Shown: piece by piece, positions 1 through 6,830 of the stretch
How the letters are laid out: each line of letters begins with the position of its first letter
Position numbering within the stretch: position 1 is the first letter of the stretch
Source of the DNA: Burkholderia gladioli
GTDB taxonomy: Bacteria > Pseudomonadota > Gammaproteobacteria > Burkholderiales > Burkholderiaceae
Length of the DNA stretch: 20,157 nt
Direction of reading: 5' to 3'
Assembly (NCBI GenBank): GCA_009914575.1
Contig: WNEB01000008.1
Location: 1-20,157 of the forward strand
Notes under the pieces: model-generated
Database searches by the model: none
Told to the model about the DNA's origin: nothing
Seen by the model: the letters and a program-made list of their open reading frames with translations, nothing else
Translations under genes and position numbers: made by a program

Positions 1-490
1 CGGTGACAACGGTTCTACGCTGAAGGCCACGACGGTGCTGGCGATGCTCCACTGGCTCGGCGTGAAGCCCTCGTACTCGCGACCGCGCGTGAGTGACGAC
101 AACGCGTTCGTTGAATCGCTGTTCCGCACAGCCAAGTACCGGCCCGAGTTCCCGGCACACGGCTTTGCCGATCTGGACGCCGCGCGGCAATGGTCGATGC
201 GCTTCGTGCACTGGTACAACAACGAACATCGGCACAGCGGCATCCGTTACGTCACGCCGGCGCAGCGACATGCTGGCGAGGATGTCGCGATTCTGGCCGC
301 ACGGCATGAAGTGTATCTGGCGGCCCGCAAACGCCATCCGGCCCGCTGGTCGGGCCAGACACGCAATTGGACGCCGCTCGGCACCGTCGCGCTCAACCCG
401 GAGCGCGACGCAATCGTCCACGAGGCCGGGATCAGGGTTCGTAAGCAGGCTGAAGTTGCATGACAGAGGCGACAACTACCTTGACGCGCA
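1..490 (+). mobile_element. Right end of an IS3-family insertion sequence (truncated by window edge)
   Basis: The element enters from the left edge, so only the 3' part of its transposase gene and its right terminus are visible. The transposase stops at 463. The terminus is inferred at about 490: efflux-transporter coding sequence resumes right after it, and the bases at 489-490 are CA, matching the TG...CA termini usual in IS3-family elements. The left terminus is outside the window, so the inverted repeat and target duplication cannot be checked. The exact end could differ by some bases. Confidence 0.75.
2..463 (+). CDS. IS3-family transposase (OrfB), C-terminal part
   Basis: This is the C-terminal part of a DDE integrase-type transposase (rve fold) that cuts and joins the ends of its own IS. 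The reading frame is open from base 2, so the gene begins outside the window. The first residues visible are GDNGS, which fit the second catalytic Asp region (usually SDNG). The motif DDNAFVESLFRTAKY supplies the third catalytic Glu, and WYNNEHRHSGIRYVTPAQRH is the characteristic C-terminal block of IS3 OrfB proteins. The rest, with RWSGQTRNWTPLG near the end, is typical of one IS3 subgroup common in Burkholderia. The visible part shows no lesion. Whether the protein is complete cannot be judged here. Confidence 0.9.
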   Translation, partial: GDNGSTLKATTVLAMLHWLGVKPSYSRPRVSDDNAFVESLFRTAKYRPEFPAHGFADLDAARQWSMRFVHWYNNEHRHSGIRYVTPAQRHAGEDVAILAARHEVYLAARKRHPARWSGQTRNWTPLGTVALNPERDAIVHEAGIRVRKQAEVA

Positions 491-729
491 CCGTCGGGCT
501 GCTGTCGGCCAACTGCTCGACCGACCTGATGCTGCGCTACCCGCACAACGCGGGCGCGGCGGTCGCGCTGTTCGGCGCGATGCAGCTCGGGCTCGGCGCG
601 GTGGTCGGCTTGCTCGCCGACGGCACGCCGTTCGGCATGGGCGTGACGATCGCGATCACCGGCGCGCTTTGCTTCGTCGGCCGGCGGCTCGTGCTGCGCT
701 GGCATGGCCGCCCGGTGCGCGGCGACTGA
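491..729 (+). pseudogene. C-terminal remnant of a Bcr/CflA-type MFS efflux transporter
   Basis: About 80 codons remain of a membrane transporter. They include LMLRYPHNAGAAVALFGAMQ, which resembles the PxxAGxAxALxG region near TM11 of Bcr/CflA drug-proton antiporters, then a hydrophobic helix (GMGVTIAITGALCFVG) and a basic C-terminal tail. A full transporter has about 400 residues, so this is the last fifth. The 5' part was removed or separated by the IS3-family element to the left. An ATG at 460 inside the IS end, overlapping the transposase stop, opens an 89-codon reading frame through the remnant, but the product would be a chimera lacking most helices. Loss of function is inferred. The subfamily is less certain than MFS membership. 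Confidence 0.65.
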
Positions 730-762
730 GCGCACCGGCATTCGGCGCGCCGATGAGGAAAG

Positions 763-795
763 GGGGCTGGCGCCCGAAAGCGCCAGCCCCTTTTT
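763..795 (+). terminator. Rho-independent terminator after the transporter remnant
   Basis: A perfect 11-bp GC-rich stem (763-773 with 780-790) closes a 6-base loop and is followed by five T residues (791-795). It lies 33 bp after the transporter stop and reads on the plus strand. It also separates this gene from the convergent glk-hexR, though the T-run on the minus side is weak. Confidence 0.85.
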
Positions 796-826
796 GCATG
801 CGGCCCGGTCGGAACGATGCGGCCGC

Positions 827-2743
827 TCAGTCGCGCGCGGCGGTCGGCGCCACGCCGTGGCTGAGCCAGTCGAGCACGTCGGACGATTCGTCGTCGCCCG
901 CGCGCGCCTTGGCCTGCGTCACCGCCTCGTTGATCTCGGCGTTCGGCGCGGCGCGGCGGATCGCGACGCCCACCGCGAGGATGTCGATCATGACCAGATG
1001 CAGGATGCGCGAGATCATCGACAGCTGCGATTCGCGCATCTCGATATGGTCGGTTTCGAGCGCCACCGTAGCGCGCTTGGCGAGCGGCGTGTTGCTGGAC
1101 GTGATCGCGATTACCTTTGCGCCGGCCTGCATCGCCACATCGAGCACGCGCAGCAGCTCGGGCGCGCGGCCCGATTTCGACACCGCCACGATCACGTCGC
1201 CCTTGCCGAGCAGCGCGGTCGACGCGGCCTGCATGTACAGGTCGCCGTAGGCGATGGTCGGGATGCCGAAGCGGAAGAACTTGTAGTGCGCGTCCTGCGC
1301 GACGATGTTCGAATTGCCGAGCCCGTAGAACTCGATGCGGCGCGCGCCGTTGAGGATCTCGATCGCCCGCTCGACGTGCTCGAAATTCAGGTGCTCGCGC
1401 AACTGCAGGATCGCGGACACCGTGTTGTCGAGCACCTTCGCGCCGAAATCGGTGGCCGTGTCGCCGAGGTGCACCTGGCTGCGGCTCATCGGAATCGTGC
1501 CGGTCAGGCCGGTGGCCAGCTTCAGCTTGAAGTCGGACAGGCCCTGGCAGCCGAGCGAGCGGCAGAAGCGGATCACGGTCGGCTGGCTGACGTCGGCCTT
1601 GCGGGCGATGTCGACGATCGGATCGTTGATGATCGAGCGCGGATGGTTCAGCGCGAGATCGGCCACGCGGCGTTCGGCCGGGGTGAGCGCGTCGCGCATC
1701 TGGCGAATCCGCTCGAACACGGCCGAGGACGCGCCGCCCGAGCGGTTCGACAACCGCTCCGCGAGGATCGCCGAGACACCGAGGAACGCCGGATAATCGG
1801 CCGTGATCAGGTAGGTGGGGATGTTCGCGCAGTAATCGGAGAAGCGGCCCTTCGATTCGAAGCGCTCGCGAAAGCGCGACTTCAGGAACAGGTCGCCGAG
1901 CTTGAGCACCACGCCGCCGCCCACGTACACGCCGCCGAGCGCGCCCAGCGTGACCGCGAGGTTGCCGGCGAACGTGCCGAGGATCGCGCAGAACACGTCC
2001 ACCGCTTCGAGCGCGAGCGCATCGCCTTCGTGCGCGCGATCGACGATCTCGGGCGTGCCGACGCCGGCGGCCACGCGCTTCTTGTCGCGGCCCGCGAGCG
2101 CGCGATAGATGATCTCGATGCCCGGTCCGGCGCACACGCGCTCGAACGACACATGCGGCCATTTCTTGCGCGCGTACTGCATGACCAGATCCTCGCGCTC
2201 GTCCATCGGCGCGAAGCTGGCATGGCCGCCTTCGCTGCCGAGCGCGATCCAGCGGTCGTCGACCGGAATCAGCCCAGACAGGCCGAGGCCGGTGCCCGGC
2301 CCCATCAGGCCGATCACGCTGTTCTGGCGGCGCGTGCCGCCGCCGACCTGCTGACGCTGCGCGTCGGTCAGGCCCGGCAGCGCCATCGCGAGCGCGGTGA
2401 AATCGTTGACCACGAGCAGCGTGTCGAAGCCGAGCGCGCGGCGCGTGGCCTCGATCGAGAAGCTCCAGTCGTGGTTGGTCATCTGCACCTGGTCGCCGTC
2501 GACCGGGTTGGCGATGGCGATCGCGGCGTGATTGACGCGGTCGATCTTGACGTCTTTCAGATACTTGCGGATCGCGTCGGTCAGCGTCGGGTAATCTGCG
2601 CCCGGATACACGCGGATCTGCGTGATTTCGCCGGGGCCGGTTTCGAGCGCGAAGCGCGCGTTCGTGCCGCCCACGTCGGCGAGCAGGCGCGGGCCGTCGG
2701 CGTGCTGGCCGGCAGCCGGCTTAGTTTGCGCACCAGTAGACAT
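827..2743 (-). CDS. glk: Bifunctional glucokinase / HexR (RpiR-family) transcriptional regulator
   Basis: This 638-residue fusion should phosphorylate glucose to glucose-6-phosphate with ATP and also regulate hexose catabolism. Residues about 19-338 are a bacterial ROK-distant Glk domain, with the ATP-binding motif DVGGTNAR (23-30) and catalytic D114 in VVNDFTAL. The EGGHASFAP segment and the late glycine-rich GGVYVGGGV motif are present. Residues about 345-420 form an RpiR-type helix-turn-helix ([17 protein letters not shown]). Residues about 460-600 form a SIS sugar-phosphate-binding domain ([18 protein letters not shown]). This architecture is known in Burkholderia as bifunctional Glk. HexR proteins elsewhere release DNA on binding KDPG; that this one does is inference. 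The ATG start overlaps the end of pgl by 23 bases, implying translational coupling. It is the last gene of the zwf-pgl-glk operon, now separated from zwf by an IS. Confidence 0.95.
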   Translation of the reverse strand: MSTGAQTKPAAGQHADGPRLLADVGGTNARFALETGPGEITQIRVYPGADYPTLTDAIRKYLKDVKIDRVNHAAIAIANPVDGDQVQMTNHDWSFSIEATRRALGFDTLLVVNDFTALAMALPGLTDAQRQQVGGGTRRQNSVIGLMGPGTGLGLSGLIPVDDRWIALGSEGGHASFAPMDEREDLVMQYARKKWPHVSFERVCAGPGIEIIYRALAGRDKKRVAAGVGTPEIVDRAHEGDALALEAVDVFCAILGTFAGNLAVTLGALGGVYVGGGVVLKLGDLFLKSRFRERFESKGRFSDYCANIPTYLITADYPAFLGVSAILAERLSNRSGGASSAVFERIRQMRDALTPAERRVADLALNHPRSIINDPIVDIARKADVSQPTVIRFCRSLGCQGLSDFKLKLATGLTGTIPMSRSQVHLGDTATDFGAKVLDNTVSAILQLREHLNFEHVERAIEILNGARRIEFYGLGNSNIVAQDAHYKFFRFGIPTIAYGDLYMQAASTALLGKGDVIVAVSKSGRAPELLRVLDVAMQAGAKVIAITSSNTPLAKRATVALETDHIEMRESQLSMISRILHLVMIDILAVGVAIRRAAPNAEINEAVTQAKARAGDDESSDVLDWLSHGVAPTAARD

Positions 2744-3401
2744 CGAGCTGGGTCCCCTTGTCGTTGGCCAGTTGGGAAATCGCGTTGCGCTGCGGTGCCG
2801 CGGCGGCGGCTTCGAGCACCTCGCGCTTGCGCGCGCCCGCGATCAGCAGGAAGAGACGATCGACGCGACGCAACGCATTGAGCGACAGGCTCACGCGCGG
2901 ATGCGGCGCGGCGCCCGGATGCACGGCGACGTAGCGCGCCGGCGTGGTGATCGCCAGTTCCCATTCGGGCGCATCGGCGAAGATCGAGGCGGTGTGGCCG
3001 TCCTCGCCCATGCCGAGCACGGCGACGTTCGGCAGCGCATACGCCGGGTTCGCGTTCAGCGCAGCGACGTGCGCGTCGAGCGCGGCGGCGGTATCGACGA
3101 TCGGCAGGAAGCGCGCGCCGGCGGCCGCGTTCTGCAACAGCGTGTCGCGCACCAACTGGGCGTTGCTGGCGCCGTCGGCGTCGGCCACCCAGCGGTCGTC
3201 GACCAGCGTGACGTCGACCTTCGCCCAGTCGAGCGCGTGGTGCGACAGCGTCTGCAGGAACGGGCGCGGGCTGGTGCCGCCCGAGACGGCGAGCGTTGCC
3301 CGCGCGCGCTCGGCGAGCGGCGCTTGCAGTGCCGCGCCGACTGCCCGTGCGAGCGCGTCGCACTGGGCTTGCGGGCTTTCGAAAGCGTGAAGCTCGATCA
3401 C
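2721..3401 (-). CDS. pgl: 6-phosphogluconolactonase
   Basis: Pgl hydrolyses 6-phosphogluconolactone, the product of Zwf, to 6-phosphogluconate in the cytoplasm. The 226-residue protein has the length and motifs of the NagB/Pgl fold: SGGTSP (40-45), LVDDRWV (66-72) and [12 protein letters not shown], whose His belongs to the active site. I chose the GTG at 3401 because a strong Shine-Dalgarno GGAGGAG (3404-3410) lies 2 bases upstream (4 from its GGAGG core) and family proteins begin near MIELHAF. The reading frame stays open upstream as far as an ATG at 3512, but that lies inside the ISL3 element and its codons do not resemble Pgl. The gene ends inside the start of glk. Its original promoter is probably the zwf promoter, so the IS may now reduce its expression. 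Confidence 0.93.
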   Translation of the reverse strand: MIELHAFESPQAQCDALARAVGAALQAPLAERARATLAVSGGTSPRPFLQTLSHHALDWAKVDVTLVDDRWVADADGASNAQLVRDTLLQNAAAGARFLPIVDTAAALDAHVAALNANPAYALPNVAVLGMGEDGHTASIFADAPEWELAITTPARYVAVHPGAAPHPRVSLSLNALRRVDRLFLLIAGARKREVLEAAAAAPQRNAISQLANDKGTQLDVYWCAN

Positions 3402-3439
3402 TTCTCCTCCAGGCTGCTTGTATCGAATTCGGTGGTCAT
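3398..3439 (-). CDS. Possible 13-residue leader ORF coupled to pgl
   Basis: An ATG at 3439, with GGAG about 9 bases upstream, opens a 13-codon frame ([13 protein letters not shown]). Its TGA overlaps the pgl GTG start as GTGA, and its last codons contain the pgl Shine-Dalgarno. The arrangement is typical of translational coupling. The ORF is so short that chance is a real possibility, and I know of no homologue. Confidence 0.25.
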   Translation of the reverse strand: MTTEFDTSSLEEK

Positions 3440-3470
3440 GCGGGGATGCTCCGGCGGTGCGCGGTCGGCG

Positions 3471-3478
3471 GGCTTTTG
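3471..3478. repeat. Target-site duplication of the ISL3 element, left copy
   Basis: GGCTTTTG directly precedes the left inverted repeat at 3479 and is repeated exactly at 4788-4795 after the right inverted repeat. Eight base pairs is the usual duplication length for ISL3-family elements. Confidence 0.93.
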
Positions 3479-4787
3479 GGCTCTCTTGAAAAATGAGTGG
3501 ATTACGCGACATGCGGGTTGATCTTCGAGAAGTCGAGCTTGCCGGCGATCAGAAACAGCACGGTCCGCATGGTCGTGAGGTTGGTGTATCCGCGTGTTTC
3601 GCTTGGCGGCCTGGAAGAGTCCGTTGATGGCTTCCAGGAAGCCGTTGGGCTACGCGCCTGCGTCCAGGCCACGATGCCGGCTAAGTGCTTGCGAATCATG
3701 CGCACGACGTCCTTCATCGGCTCGACCTTCGAGCGCATGACGTTGGCGCACCACTGCTCGAGCATCTCGCTGACGACATTGATCTGCTTGCGATCCAGAA
3801 TCTCCCGGAGCGGCTCGCGATAGAGCCAGGCGCGGGCAGTTCGCTTGGTCGTCACGTTCGCGATCAATCCATCGAGGTCGGCGCGCTGCGCGGGGCTCAG
3901 TCGATCGCGATCCTTCAGCAGCGGCCAGCGAAGCCCCTTGAGCTCCGGATCGGTTCGCTGCTCGATTCGTCGCATCTCATCCACGGCTTTCGATGCATGA
4001 GCGACGACGTGGAACTTGTCGAACGTAATGCGAGCGTTCGGCAGGTGTGTCTCGACGCCCTTGATGAACGCCGGCGACATGTCGATGCTGATCGAGGTGA
4101 TCTGCTCGGGCTCGCCACCGTGTTCGCGCAGGCACTCGACAAAGGCATCGATCGTGGCGGCATCCTTGCCTTCAGTCACGAACACGACTTTGCGTTCGAG
4201 CGTATCAGCCACGAGTGTCAGATAGTTGTGTCCTCGCTTGTAGGACGTTTCGTCGACGGCAACATTCGTCATGTCGGACAGGTCGATTTCAGCGAGCGCC
4301 AGTTCGACGTATCGCTTGCAAATGGCGTGCACGCGATGCCAGGACTCACCGACGGTGCGCGCAACAGTGGTGAACAGCATCTGCTGGGCCAGCATCAGGA
4401 CCATCGCCTCGAACAGCAATGTGAAGCCCTTGAGCTTGCCTGCCCAATCGGGTTCGACGAGCGCCACGCGCCCGTCGGGCAGCTTGATACGAGGCGTGCG
4501 CACTTCGAGGTAGCAATCGTGCTGGAAGAAGTTCAGGTGTCGGTATCGCTTGACGACGGTGTCGTGTACGCGATGGCCGCCGGCGACCTCCGGGTGCGGG
4601 AAGCGACTGCCAGCAACGAAATCGATGTTGCCCGTCAGTTGCTTCGCGGTCGCGTCGAAATCGACGCCACTCACGAACCACGGATTGCTGATACCCAAAG
4701 CCGTCTCGAACAACTTGCTATGCATGACTACCCTTCGTTTGCGTGCAAATCGGGCACTTTAGCACCCACTCGAAACTCAAAAGAGCC
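3479..4787 (-). mobile_element. Complete ISL3-family insertion sequence, 1309 bp
   Basis: The element is delimited by imperfect inverted repeats. The left one starts GGCTCTCTTGA at 3479 and the right one, read inward from 4787, starts GGCTCTTTTGA; both carry GAGTGG at positions 17-22, giving 16 of 22 matches. GGCTCT is the usual start of ISL3-family termini. An exact 8-bp duplication, GGCTTTTG, flanks it. It contains one transposase gene on the minus strand, the same strand as the operon it interrupts. It sits between zwf (stop at 4819) and pgl (start at 3401), damaging neither coding sequence. Confidence 0.95.
3502..4725 (-). CDS. ISL3-family transposase, probably inactive through compensating frameshifts
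   Basis: This 407-residue DDE transposase would mobilise the surrounding IS. Family hallmarks are plain: VHDTVVKRYRHLNFFQHDCY, VDETSYKRGHNYLTLV (first Asp), SIDMSPAFIKGVETHLPNA (second Asp), TFDKFHVVAHAS, and the ending LIAGKLDFSKINPH. Between about 3595 and 3651 the encoded residues are unlike the family. In another frame the same DNA reads NGFLEAINGLFQAAKR, the conserved block with the expected catalytic Glu. A one-base loss near 3651 and a one-base gain near 3597 explain this: the frame leaves and returns. The product is full length but lacks about 19 proper residues, so it is probably dead. Two sequencing errors are the alternative. The ATG at 4725 follows AAGGGTAG, a weak ribosome site. 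Confidence 0.9.
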   Translation of the reverse strand: MHSKLFETALGISNPWFVSGVDFDATAKQLTGNIDFVAGSRFPHPEVAGGHRVHDTVVKRYRHLNFFQHDCYLEVRTPRIKLPDGRVALVEPDWAGKLKGFTLLFEAMVLMLAQQMLFTTVARTVGESWHRVHAICKRYVELALAEIDLSDMTNVAVDETSYKRGHNYLTLVADTLERKVVFVTEGKDAATIDAFVECLREHGGEPEQITSISIDMSPAFIKGVETHLPNARITFDKFHVVAHASKAVDEMRRIEQRTDPELKGLRWPLLKDRDRLSPAQRADLDGLIANVTTKRTARAWLYREPLREILDRKQINVVSEMLEQWCANVMRSKVEPMKDVVRMIRKHLAGIVAWTQARSPTASWKPSTDSSRPPSETRGYTNLTTMRTVLFLIAGKLDFSKINPHVA

Positions 4788-4795
4788 GGCTTTTG
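4788..4795. repeat. Target-site duplication of the ISL3 element, right copy
   Basis: GGCTTTTG is identical to 3471-3478. Removing the IS and one copy rebuilds an 8-bp perfect stem with a TTTTG loop, showing the ancestral insertion site. Confidence 0.93.
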
Positions 4796-4818
4796 GCCCG
4801 CCGCGCGTCGTGTCGGTG

Positions 4819-6291
4819 TCAGTTCTCTTCTTCGAGCCAGCAGGTGCCGTGCTGCGCGAGCATCGCGCTCGCCGCAGCCGGCCCCCAGGTGCCCGCCGCG
4901 TAAGGCTTCGGCGGCTTCAGGGTTTTCTGCCATTCGGTCTGCAGCGGCTCGACCCAGCGCCATGCGGCTTCCTGCTCGTCGCGCCGCACGAACAGCGCGA
5001 GGCGGCCGTTGATCACGTCGAGCAGCAGGCGCTGGTACGCCTCCATCTGGCCTTCCTTGAAGAACTGGTCGAACGCCAGATCGAGGTGGACGCTCGCGAG
5101 ATTCATGCCTTCGCCGGGCTGCTTGGCGAGGCAGTAGAGGCGAATCGTTTCGTTCGGCTGCAGGCGGATCACGAGCCGGTTCGCGCCGGCGCGCAGCGCA
5201 TTGGGGCCGAGCGCCGAATGCGGCACCGCGCGGAAATTCACGACGATCTCGGCCACCCGATCGGCGAGCCGCTTGCCGGTGCGCAGGAAGAACGGCACGC
5301 CGGCCCAGCGCCAGTTCTCGATTTCCACCTTCAGCGCGACATAGGTTTCGGTGGTGCTGTCGGCCTTCACGCCCGGTTCGGTCGCGTAGGCGGGCACCGG
5401 CAGGCCCTTGATGGTGCCGGCGTGATACTGGCCGCGCACCGCCACCTTGCTGATGTCGCGCGGATCGATCGGCTTGAGCGCGCGCAGCACGCGCAGCTTC
5501 TCGTCGCGGACCGAATCGGAATCCATCGAGTGGGGCGGCTCCATCGCGACGATCGACAGCAGCTGCAGCAGGTGGTTCTGCACCATGTCGCGCAGCGCGC
5601 CGGTGTTGTCGTAGAAATCGCCGCGCGCTTCCACGCCGAGCTCTTCCGCGATCGTGATCTGGATGCTCTCGACCCAGTCGCGGCGCCACAGCGGCTCGAA
5701 CAGCGCATTGCCGAAGCGCAGCGCGAGCAGGTTCTGCACCGGCTCCTTGCCGAGGTAGTGATCGATCCGGTAGATCTGGTCTTCCGCGAAGATTTCGCCG
5801 ACCGCGTCGTTGATCGCGTTCGACGAGGCGAGATCGTAGCCGAGCGGCTTCTCGAGCACGATGCGCGCGCCTTCGTTCAGGCCCACGCCGGCCAGCGCCT
5901 TGCAGATCGGCTCGAACAGCGACGGCCCGGTGGCCAGATAGAACACGCGCGTGCCCGGCAGCGCGCCGATGGCGTCGCGCAGCACGCGATAGTCTTCCGG
6001 GCGGCCGAGATCGAGGTTGACGTAATCGATGCGCGCCAGAAAGCGCTGCCATGCGGCGTCGTCGAACGCGCCGCCGGCGGGCTTATTCGCATGCGGCTTG
6101 ACGTGCTCCTCGACCCAGCGGTGGTAGCCGTCGCGATCGGTGTCGTTGCGCGCGACGCCGACGATGCGCCCGGATTCGGCCAGCATGTTGGCCCGGTGAG
6201 CCTCGAACAGCGCAGGCAGGATCTTGCGCATCGACAGGTCGCCGGTGCCGCCGAACAGAACGAAGGTGAAGCTGCTGGAATCGGTGTGCAT
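4819..6291 (-). CDS. zwf: Glucose-6-phosphate 1-dehydrogenase
   Basis: Zwf oxidises glucose-6-phosphate to 6-phosphogluconolactone, reducing NADP+ (or NAD+), and opens the pentose-phosphate and Entner-Doudoroff routes in the cytoplasm. The protein has 490 residues, the normal length. It carries the nucleotide-binding motif GGTGDLSMRK (14-23), the substrate signature DHYLGKE (from D177), and the catalytic His (H240) in DMVQNHLLQ. The ATG at 6291 has GGAG 3 bases upstream, and the protein then begins MHTDSSSFTF, as in relatives; the open frame continues upstream to 6414 but shows no family similarity. It is the first gene of the zwf-pgl-glk operon. The HexR-type palindrome 127 bases upstream suggests repression without hexose. 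The ISL3 element begins 24 bp after its stop once the target duplication is counted. Confidence 0.96.
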   Translation of the reverse strand: MHTDSSSFTFVLFGGTGDLSMRKILPALFEAHRANMLAESGRIVGVARNDTDRDGYHRWVEEHVKPHANKPAGGAFDDAAWQRFLARIDYVNLDLGRPEDYRVLRDAIGALPGTRVFYLATGPSLFEPICKALAGVGLNEGARIVLEKPLGYDLASSNAINDAVGEIFAEDQIYRIDHYLGKEPVQNLLALRFGNALFEPLWRRDWVESIQITIAEELGVEARGDFYDNTGALRDMVQNHLLQLLSIVAMEPPHSMDSDSVRDEKLRVLRALKPIDPRDISKVAVRGQYHAGTIKGLPVPAYATEPGVKADSTTETYVALKVEIENWRWAGVPFFLRTGKRLADRVAEIVVNFRAVPHSALGPNALRAGANRLVIRLQPNETIRLYCLAKQPGEGMNLASVHLDLAFDQFFKEGQMEAYQRLLLDVINGRLALFVRRDEQEAAWRWVEPLQTEWQKTLKPPKPYAAGTWGPAAASAMLAQHGTCWLEEEN

Positions 6292-6407
6292 TGTCTCCGC
6301 CCGGTTGGAAATGCCCGCGCCACGGCATGAAATCGACACCGGTGTGCGAGGCCGTTCCGACGGGCGCGGACGGCGGAAACCGGAGCCGTAGTGCGATAAA
6401 AATATTT

Positions 6408-6436
6408 TTGACACTGAATTGTAGTTTAACTACAAT
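6408..6436 (+). promoter_or_regulatory. Sigma70 promoter reading toward the sugar ABC importer
   Basis: TTGACA (6408-6413) is an exact -35 consensus. A 17-base spacer follows, then TACAAT (6431-6436), one base off the -10 consensus. Transcription should start near 6443 and proceed to the binding-protein gene at 6831, leaving a leader of about 390 bases. The HexR-type palindrome covers most of the spacer and all of the -10. Confidence 0.8.
6418..6436. promoter_or_regulatory. HexR operator (19-bp perfect palindrome)
   Basis: ATTGTAGTTTAACTACAAT is a perfect 9-1-9 inverted repeat. It fits the HexR motif known from gammaproteobacteria (TGTARTwwwAyTACA) and resembles the TTGT...ACAA half-sites of Pseudomonas HexR. 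It overlaps the importer promoter and lies 127 bases upstream of the divergent zwf start. The HexR-type domain is encoded at the end of the same operon as zwf, so autoregulation is likely. Binding itself is inferred. Confidence 0.82.
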
Positions 6437-6442
6437 CCGCCG

Positions 6443-6830
6443 CGAGGGGTAGACCTGAACGAAGAAAAAGAAGCCCCCACGAGATATCGGGTAAGCGCGC
6501 TCTTCGTTGCAGGACGTCCGGTGCGGCAGCGCACCGAGACCGCATGTTAAAGGACATTGGCGAAATGCATCGTGCGCCGGTCCGCGACGGCCCCGAGGTT
6601 CGGAGTCGCGCGGCGGCGCAACCGGAACCATCAGATCAGAGGAGACAAGTCTTTGAATTTCGATCCACTCAGTCAGTCCCTGAGCGCCCGCGACCGGCAA
6701 CGGCCCGACCGTGTCCGGTCGTTCGCGGCGTGATATCCCGGTTGCGACGTTTCGCTGCTTGTTGGCAAGACGGCTCCCGCACGAACGGGAGCCCCAGGAG
6801 TCGGTTCAATCAATCCGGAGGAGATACGTA
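6443..6830 (+). other. Long structured leader of the ABC importer operon
   Basis: There is no convincing large gene between 6292 and 6830. From the predicted start near 6443 the leader holds perfect hairpins at 6519-6536 (7-bp stem, GCAG loop), 6706-6721 (6-bp stem, TGTC loop) and 6772-6793 (8-bp stem, CACGAA loop), and a weaker 5-bp one at 6668-6684. Eight-base complementary arms at 6458-6465 and 6501-6508 may fold too. None is followed by a T-run. The Shine-Dalgarno GGAGGAG (6817-6823) sits 7 bases before the first ATG. I do not recognise a riboswitch class. Confidence 0.5.
6653..6733 (+). CDS. Possible 26-residue leader peptide
   Basis: A TTG at 6653 is preceded by AGAGGAGA (6638-6645), a strong Shine-Dalgarno at good distance, and opens a 26-codon frame beginning NFDPLSQSLSARD and ending RVRSFAA. 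It overlaps two leader hairpins (6668-6684 and 6706-6721). No known leader peptide comes to mind. Chance occurrence of a short frame is possible; the ribosome site is the only positive evidence. Confidence 0.25.
   Translation: MNFDPLSQSLSARDRQRPDRVRSFAA

Noticed and set aside
704..2881. A 725-codon frame antisense to glk-hexR
   Set aside because: It is a shadow of the glk codon pattern in high-GC DNA. The minus-strand protein shows complete Glk and HexR domains; the antisense product is Arg/Ala/His-rich without any motif.
3402..3512. An N-terminal extension of pgl to an ATG at 3512
   Set aside because: The ATG lies inside the ISL3 element and the added residues do not match Pgl proteins. 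The GTG at 3401 has a strong ribosome site.
3685..6330. An 881-codon plus-strand frame across zwf and the transposase
   Set aside because: It runs antisense through two unrelated genes and across the IS border, so it cannot be one real gene.
6292..6414. An N-terminal extension of zwf to 6414
   Set aside because: The added residues include a basic, non-conserved stretch and the first codons reach the promoter region. The ATG at 6291 has GGAG upstream and gives the expected N-terminus.
6372..6435. A zwf promoter on the minus strand within the AT-rich stretch
   Set aside because: Several AT-rich hexamers could be a -10 but none pairs with a reasonable -35 at 16-18 bases, so I did not assign one.
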